Positions 58,646 to 64,000 of a DNA stretch of 64,000 bases are shown here, one piece after another (positions within the stretch are counted from its first letter, which is position 1; each line of letters begins with the position of its first letter). The notes under the pieces are model-generated. The model had not been told where the DNA came from and made no database searches. It saw nothing but the letters and a program-made list of their open reading frames with translations. This DNA is from Hippasteria phrygiana (Eukaryota; Echinodermata; Asteroidea; Valvatida; Goniasteridae), in assembly GCA_037893225.1 (NCBI GenBank), contig JAZGUH010000058.1, positions 124,001 through 188,000 of the forward strand, given 5' to 3'. A program made the translations under genes and the position numbers.

Positions 58646-58841
58646 CCCCTTGCGTACGGATGACATGTAGATGACCTGGCAGGTTGTCCTCTATATGTGC
58701 CAATCTCTGCATTTTCAATCCATTGTTGGGGTATTGTGCACGTTATGCTTGGCTGCACAAGCCTTTTATTTCTGTTTCGCTTGGTTGCACAAGCTGGCAT
58801 GGCGCACCTGCGCCCCATATAAAATACCCCTGCACAAGGGG
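58646..58841. mobile_element. piggyBac-like MITE 1 (TTAA)
   Basis: TTAA at 58642-58645 and 58842-58845; ends CCCCTTG and CAAGGGG. It contains a short inverted pair 'ttggctgcacaagc'/'ttggttgcacaagc' in direct orientation. Confidence 0.75.
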
Positions 58842-58845
58842 TTAA

Positions 58846-58997
58846 CCCTTTCAGCCCCAATGGCGACTATAGTCGCCCATGCACTATACCCGCCCCTCAG
58901 CCCCAATGGTGATTAAAGTCGACCATGAAGCGCTTAGTGCATGAACAATGTGGTCACCACAGGCTGCATGCCAATAAACAATGCGGGGCTGAAAGGG
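58846..58997. mobile_element. piggyBac-like MITE 2 (TTAA)
   Basis: TTAA at 58842-58845 (shared with MITE 1) and 58998-59001; ends CCCTTTCAGCCCC and GGGGCTGAAAGGG, the usual CCCTTT start of piggyBac-type elements. 'agccccaatgg' recurs internally. Confidence 0.82.
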
Positions 58998-59440
58998 TTA
59001 AGTAAATTGTTAATTATCCAACCGCCAATCAGTCAGTCAGTCAGTTAACCTACTGAATACAGACGGCGGCCATAGCCACAGTTTGAAAAAAAACACCTGA
59101 CCGGTTCTCACCTATACGCGCATTCCTACACGTACTCAATCCATTCATGTTTCAACTACATGTACATGTATATTGTTCTTGAATGGGAGTGTAATGAATA
59201 GATGGAGTTTTTCAGTGACAAAGCTTTCATTCACAGGAAAGGGGGGACTGCAAGTACAATGAATGGTGGTGCCTATTTTTTGTATTTATGCTTGGCTGTA
59301 CAGCCCGTTTTGGCGTACCAGCCCCCATCAAAACCATCCAACAGCTAAAATACATTTCTAGAAAAAGTTAGGGGAAATCCGTAAAATACATGTAATTACC
59401 AAATTGAAATATCGAGTTCTTTATTACTTCGTGGCCTCAG

Positions 59441-59598
59441 GTGACGGTTCCACGAGATCTCGTAGCCCTGATGAGTGCGGTGAGACAGGGGGATGAAATA
59501 TGCCCTACCGATGCCTCCAAGAAGACTTATACCTTCCAGCAGACAGTCCCCATCCCTAGCTATCTTATCGCTATCGTGGTTGGGTTGTTAGAGAGCAG
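59441..59598 (+). CDS. LTA4H exon 5
   Basis: Acceptor 'gcctcag' and donor gtatgt; 158 bases, leaving two bases (AG). It encodes VPRDLVALMSAVRQG and the VPIPSYLIAIVVGLLES strand of the N-terminal domain. Intron 4 before it (3.6 kb) carries a pogo-like element with a nested hAT and three MITEs. Confidence 0.94.
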
Positions 59599-59864
59599 GT
59601 ATGTCAAGGACACCATCACCCATCCCTGGGCAATGTGGGAAGGATGGGGCGGGGGTTGGTGGGGAAATGTCTACTTTGTTCCCTGGTATATAATCTGTGC
59701 AGAATTCTCTTTGAGCACTTCATAACATTACACAAAACACATACAAATGAGAAAGTGTCTTTTGTCCAATTTGTTTTATTTTAATTACTGTTTTCTGGTA
59801 AAGAAACCAAGGAATCCCCAAAAGTGCATACCTTTAAATTTGTGGCACTGTAGACACCTGTGGA

Positions 59865-60040
59865 AAGAAGAAATATTTTGGTTTTAGAGATGGAAGGAAA
59901 ACCCAGAATGATATTGTGGGGAAAGCCCACCGAATCGGGTAGGAACCAAAAACCCAATCCACATGTTGGACCAGGCGGGAATCGAACCTGGGTCACAGAG
60001 GTAGAAGGCGAGCGCTGTGCCAACTTGACTCCCCTTGGGT
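59865..60040 (-). mobile_element. tRNA-derived SINE (intron 5)
   Basis: On the minus strand, GGCACAGCGCTCGCCTTC (box A region, 60021-60004) is followed by GGTTCGATTCC (box B, 59988-59978), then a non-tRNA body ('gtgggctttccccacaat') toward 59865. Spacing and boxes fit an RNA polymerase III promoter of a tRNA-headed SINE. Confidence 0.8.
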
Positions 60041-60246
60041 GCTAGGCTAAGAGTTATTGTGCTTTGCTAATATAATTTGCCAAATCCATGGTCAGTGTCC
60101 ACTAAAAGCCAAAAATTCTTTGACTTCACACCGAATTTAGAATCTTGCACTCCCAAAAATGGTATACTATAATGCACAGACGTTACGCACACTGAAAAAT
60201 CTGCACAGCTGTTCTCGTAGTAAGAGTTAGTAAATCACTATATGGG

Positions 60247-61574
60247 CAGGCCTCGAAATAGTACTAGCCCGGCGTACAATTTCCAGCGAAAAATGCTCCG
60301 GGCTACCTAAACTTGGTTCCTTGGTTGCCCGGTGGGCTATTGAAAAATTCAGTAACCTACCATGGAAATAGCTGGATTAGCAGTTTTTGCAAATTAAAAT
60401 TTCTCATAAGATCATGCAGAACGCGCGACAGCCGATGCTCGACACAAAACTGTGCAGTGACGACGGAAATTAAGATCGTTTTTATCCGATCCGTTCTTTG
60501 GGCAAACACGCTGGCGCAATCTTACCCCCAGTCAGTCTGCAGTTTCTTTCAATGGTTTTGCGCGATAAGGATAGTTTGGGAAACGAGGTTGCTGCAGGTT
60601 TGTGTGGAGATTAGTACGTGTAGTTCGTTACAGTCCCACGTGGGCGCAGACGTTCACACACCCCATACACTTTACGGTACATACATGTAGCTGTAGCGCG
60701 GCTTCGGCGTGCTACATACAGCACACTGTATTCCGTGTTTGTTATGCCGACATGAACTATATGCTCCAGGATGACACGATCATGTTTGACGCACGCACGT
60801 ATGCTGCATCCTGCCTGTGCTGGTGATGCGTGTACAATGAACAAATGTATGTATAAAATGTCGAAAGTACCGTAAAAAAAATTTCGTTCGAAAACGGCTG
60901 AAACATATGCCATGGTTGAAACAGGAGGATCGGTCGAAGGAGATCATCCTTTATTGTGCTCTTTGCAGATCACAAGAAGCTAAAACAAGCGGAATTTTCG
61001 TCTACTTTCGTTTCGTTTTCTTTTTACTTGGCCTCATTGTGTACAAATCTGCAACTGGGAAATTATTTGTTTTTGAATCCAACATAAAATTACACTGTGC
61101 AAGAACCAGAACGATGTGCAATTTGTTTATTTTTTAATAACACGAATAACACATTGCTTTAATATCTTCAGCATATCTATCAATCAATATTAAAAGTCAT
61201 AATAAAATTATTCATATAATAACATTGAGCTTGTTGCTAGTCATTTTTATCATATTGCTAATCAAATGACAATATGATTAGCAACATTTGCTAATAATTG
61301 TTTTTCCTTATTTCCATCACATTACTAAATACCTGTTAAAATTTAGATCAAAATAATGCTTTCGGTAATAATAAATAAAACTTGACAGTACATGCCTCTT
61401 AAGTCATTTACCATCAGCCTTTTATTATCCAAAATATCAACTTCTTCATTGGTGAGCTAATAGGGGTTTTCTTATTTTTTATATACGGGCTAGTAAAACT
61501 CTAAACGGGCTAGTAAAAGCTTCAGTTAACTAGCCCAGTGGGCTAGCCAGGAAAAAAAGTTAGCGCAAGGCCTG
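60247..61574. mobile_element. Probable DNA transposon with CAGGCCT ends
   Basis: CAGGCCTCGAAATAG (60247) and its short inverse CAAGGCCTG (61566-61574) bracket 1.3 kb. 'gggctagtaaaa' and 'ctagcccgg' motifs near both ends also pair. No 8-bp duplication was found, so the family call (hAT-like) is weak. Confidence 0.5.
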
Positions 61575-61599
61575 ATGGGGTATTATTTTATTTTATTAA

Positions 61600-61739
61600 C
61601 CCTCCCTCTCCAGGTGCCAAATTGGAGCCAACTACCCTATCTATCAAAACCTATCGAGTGACAGGTTGAGACACACAAGCTGTGGGAGAGGAGAGGATTG
61701 GGTTTTTCGATAGGTGTGATGGCTATAATAGTCGGAGGG
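61600..61739. mobile_element. TTAA-flanked MITE (140 bp)
   Basis: TTAA at 61596-61599 and 61740-61743; ends CCCTCC and GGAGGG. Internal 'cctatc' and 'gataggt' motifs are partly self-complementary. piggyBac-like. Confidence 0.68.
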
Positions 61740-61998
61740 TTAATGTTACAATTATGTTTCATTTTGTAATTATGATTAAAAAACGAAACCTGTAGGGGGA
61801 GGGGATGATTCTATGGACCATTCTCCCAGCCAAAAAGTATTGGGGATATACATGTATATCCTCATCCTGGATTTACGCTCAACGTATTGAATATAGGAAA
61901 CATAAATTTTGGAAAATGTCACTGAATGTCCTTGTACTTCCCTCTTACAGTACATGTACCTACGTGATTTAGACTACTTTTTTTTATATTGTTGTCAG

Positions 61999-62071
61999 GA
62001 CAATCGGTCCACGCTCCAGTGTCTGGTCTGAGAAGGAAACTGTTGACCAAGGAGCTTACGAATTTGCGGAG
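61999..62071 (+). CDS. LTA4H exon 6
   Basis: Acceptor 'gttgtcag' and donor gtgagt; 73 bases that complete a split Arg codon. It encodes IGPRSSVWSEKETVDQGAYEFAE, matching the family's 'IGPR..VWSEKE..AYEF' stretch. Confidence 0.94.
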
Positions 62072-62137
62072 GTGAGTTCTACGCAATTATGGAGCATTTC
62101 AAAACACCTGTAACGTTCTGAGAACATTGCCAGTTAC

Positions 62138-62361
62138 AATAAGCCAGTTCGATATTTCAACTGCGCATATATGCACAATGACATATTTATCCCGAATGAC
62201 CCGTGAGCTAACGTGCGCGTATGAACGCGCAAGGTGGTCGCACAATGCACAAGTGTTAAATTCAATCAGAATTGGCATTCGCCTAATAACATCCTGTGAC
62301 ATTACGTCAGCAATTTTATCCCGAATAACCTTTGACCTTTGAGATGCCGAACTGGCTTATT
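62138..62361. mobile_element. MITE with AAGCCAGTTCGATAT ends, copy 2 (intron 6)
   Basis: AATAAGCCAGTTCGATATTT and the inverse 'gccgaactggcttatt'. The same family as 55067-55254 but in the opposite orientation, with shared 'aaattcaatcagaat' and 'acctttgacctttgaga' segments. Confidence 0.82.
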
Positions 62362-62588
62362 GGGAACACCCGCTGTTCCCACCGGGAACAGCTTGAGAAC
62401 ACACACAATCTCTTTTGGGATCAACGTATTGCCTTTTATAATTTACATTTGGGCATTTTCTTATGGACCATCCATTAAATATTTTCCAGGAGGAAATTTT
62501 TCTGGATGAAGTTTATCAATCACAACTTGCTTATCAATCACTGGTTTTTCTTTTTTGGTTTTTTTTGGTTTTGGTTTTTTTTTGACAG

Positions 62589-62729
62589 ACTGAACAGATG
62601 CTTGAGATAGCGGAGGGCCTCCTCGGTCCATATGTCTGGGGACAGTACGACCTCTTGATTCTTCCCCCGTCCTTTCCCTATGGAGGCATGGAAAACCCTT
62701 GCCTTACTTTCGTCACAGCAACGTTATTG
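62589..62729 (+). CDS. LTA4H exon 7 (GGMEN motif)
   Basis: Acceptor 'tttgacag' after a T/G-rich tract, donor gtgagt; 141 bases, phase 0. It encodes [23 protein letters not shown] and [23 protein letters not shown] is the exopeptidase signature of M1 enzymes (binds the substrate N-terminus) and falls at about residues 272-276 of the assembled protein, close to its usual position. A decayed duplicate of this exon lies 64 bp downstream. Confidence 0.96.
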
Positions 62730-62793
62730 GTGAGTAACTGTGTGTCGTGATGTGACCTACTTTCTTTATCAATTGCTGTCTTTTGCTCGACAG

Positions 62794-62875
62794 ACTGAGC
62801 AGATAGCTGATGAGGGCCTTCTTGGTCCCAATATTGTATGTCTGGGGCCTTACTTTTGTTACGGCAACTTTTTTG
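62794..62875 (+). pseudogene. Decayed duplicate of LTA4H exon 7 (possible poison exon)
   Basis: Begins ACTGAGCAGAT after 'ctcgacag' and ends 'caacttttttg' before gtgagc, so both splice sites are kept. Its first ~50 and last ~30 bases match the two ends of exon 7. The middle, including the GGMEN codons, is deleted. At 82 bases (not a multiple of 3), inclusion in addition to exon 7 or in its place would shift the frame. It is either a dead tandem duplicate or an alternatively spliced exon that lowers output; sequence alone cannot decide. Confidence 0.85.
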
Positions 62876-62983
62876 GTGAGCATCTGTGCAGAGTGAGAAA
62901 GGGCTCGGTTTGCCCCATCATGGCGTTGCTCTTGTGTCCGTCGTTCTATGAGAAAGATTCTGCTAGTATTGAAGCGTCAGGCC

Positions 62984-63101
62984 CAGGGTTGGCCGATTTA
63001 TTTTACTAAAATAAGACATTTACAATAAGAAAGGGTTTTTAAATCAGTGATTTAACAAAAAATCAGTGATTTAAATCAGTGATTTAAATCAGCCAACCCT
63101 G
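62984..63101. mobile_element. 118-bp hAT-like MITE, perfect 8-bp duplication
   Basis: GTCAGGCC at 62976-62983 and 63102-63109 flanks CAGGGTTGGC and GCCAACCCTG. The interior is 'aaatcagtgattt' repeats. It sits between the pseudo-exon and exon 8. Confidence 0.88.
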
Positions 63102-63361
63102 GTCAGGCCCTTGTATACTTCAGATCATTTCAATTGACTAACGCTTTGTAGTAGTGAATTATATTACTTCATTTGACTGTCATGTTGTTACATTGGAGGC
63201 CTATTAAAAATGCCTACCCCAAAGACTTCTATCCATTATCCATACGGGTTCTCAGACGTACCTGCATGATATGGGGGTTCACGGGCATGCCTGCATGATG
63301 TACGGGTTCACAGACATGGACAGATCTTGAGTAATAATTTGTTTGCTTTTTCATTGAACAG

Positions 63362-63385
63362 GCAGGTGACAGATCACTGGCAAAT
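63362..63385 (+). CDS. LTA4H exon 8 (24-nt micro-exon)
   Basis: Acceptor 'cattgaacag' and donor gtaagt; eight codons, AGDRSLAN, matching the family's 'LAGDKSLSN' just before the zinc-binding helix. The next residues expected (VIAHE..H, with both zinc histidines and the catalytic Glu) were not found before 64000, so the gene continues beyond the window. Confidence 0.88.
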
Positions 63386-64000
63386 GTAAGTACAACTCTC
63401 ATAGCTGTAAATGTTGTAACACCTGTTTTTGTACATGTCTCTTAAAATATTTACATTTAAGAAAAGAAATGTAGCAGTGTAGAAACTGTGGCCAGAAAAT
63501 TCCCAACTGCAGGAATAAGTCATATGCTTCACATTGATATAGCAGCCCAGAAAAAATGTTGCTGAGTGATGAATAATAAAAATAGGACTATATCATTTTA
63601 CTTCATCATACAAATATTAGGTATTTGTACATGTAATGCAGCGAGGTTGTAAATGAGGAGGTGGCAATATATTGCCTCTATGGGGATTTTACAAAAAGTT
63701 TGGGTTTTGTGACTGAATGTCTTTTTTAAAAGTCATTAAGCTTTTACCTCGACGCCTACTGCCTCTTCAAAAGAATGCCTCAGGCTATCTGCAGATCTTG
63801 CCATGGAGATGGGTGTGCTTACTAAATACTGAATACCAGTTCTTTAGTTCTTTACAGAATCTTCAGTTATTTTATGGTATCTACAGCAGAAGAGAATTAA
63901 CTATTTCTGTCGTTTACCAGTTCTTCAGTTCTGGTCAGAATCTTCACAGCTTAAGAGAAAATATCAATTCTTTAATTGACATCTCTCATATTGAAACAAG
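63386..64000. other. Start of LTA4H intron 8
   Basis: No exon encoding the expected HExxH helix was found. Repeated 'ccagttcttcagttctt'-type phrases occur at 63835-63980. Otherwise nothing supported. Confidence 0.5.

Noticed and set aside
60247..61574. Confirmed hAT element
   Set aside because: The ends look hAT-like but the flanking 8-mers do not match, so only a low-confidence transposon call was kept.
62740..63009. 89-codon frame over the exon 7 duplicate as an independent protein
   Set aside because: It is the decayed exon plus intron read-through, with no start context or downstream domain.

Overview
The window is eukaryotic nuclear DNA from an animal, most likely an invertebrate deuterostome such as an echinoderm. 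That placement is an inference. It rests on an intron-rich leukotriene A4 hydrolase/aminopeptidase gene, an intronless class A GPCR, THAP-domain fragments and a dense, varied load of DNA transposons, CR1/L2-like LINE tails and tRNA-derived SINEs. Genes fill little of it; nearly everything else is repeat.

Layout. (1) 1-22947: one continuous multi-level tandem array built from ~400-bp 'A' units, ~146-150-bp 'B' units and larger modules. It is saturated with TGACGTCA (CRE-type) palindromes. Eight module ends carry a short hairpin usually followed by CTAG and a T-run, which resembles a Helitron 3' end. A ~950-bp module is tandemly duplicated inside the array. (2) 22948-25861: foldback elements, a 12-bp minisatellite and the 5' flank of the GPCR. 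(3) 25862-26938: a complete single-exon rhodopsin-type GPCR. (4) 26939-42614: repeats, including a broken THAP fragment, a palindromic hAT-like MITE with an 8-bp target duplication, nested foldbacks, three LINE remnants, a Kolobok-like TTAA transposon that carries a THAP ORF, and long inverted repeats. (5) 42615 to beyond 64000: the 5' half of an LTA4H gene on the + strand. Eight coding exons are visible (about 295 codons). All joins keep frame, and the GGMEN aminopeptidase motif is encoded in exon 7. The HExxH zinc-site exon lies past the right edge.

The LTA4H introns are full of transposons, many delimited here to the base by target-site duplications (8-bp hAT, 9-bp MULE-like, TTAA, TA). 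Intron 1 holds a nested stack: a foldback is interrupted by two 9-bp-duplication elements, and one of those is interrupted by an 8-bp-duplication hAT. Intron 7 holds a decayed 82-bp duplicate of exon 7 that keeps both splice sites, lacks GGMEN and is out of frame.

The best candidates for something undescribed are the CRE-rich array with Helitron-like termini, the possible poison exon in LTA4H, and the foldback stack in intron 1. Family names for proteins and transposons come from recognised motifs, not from database searches.
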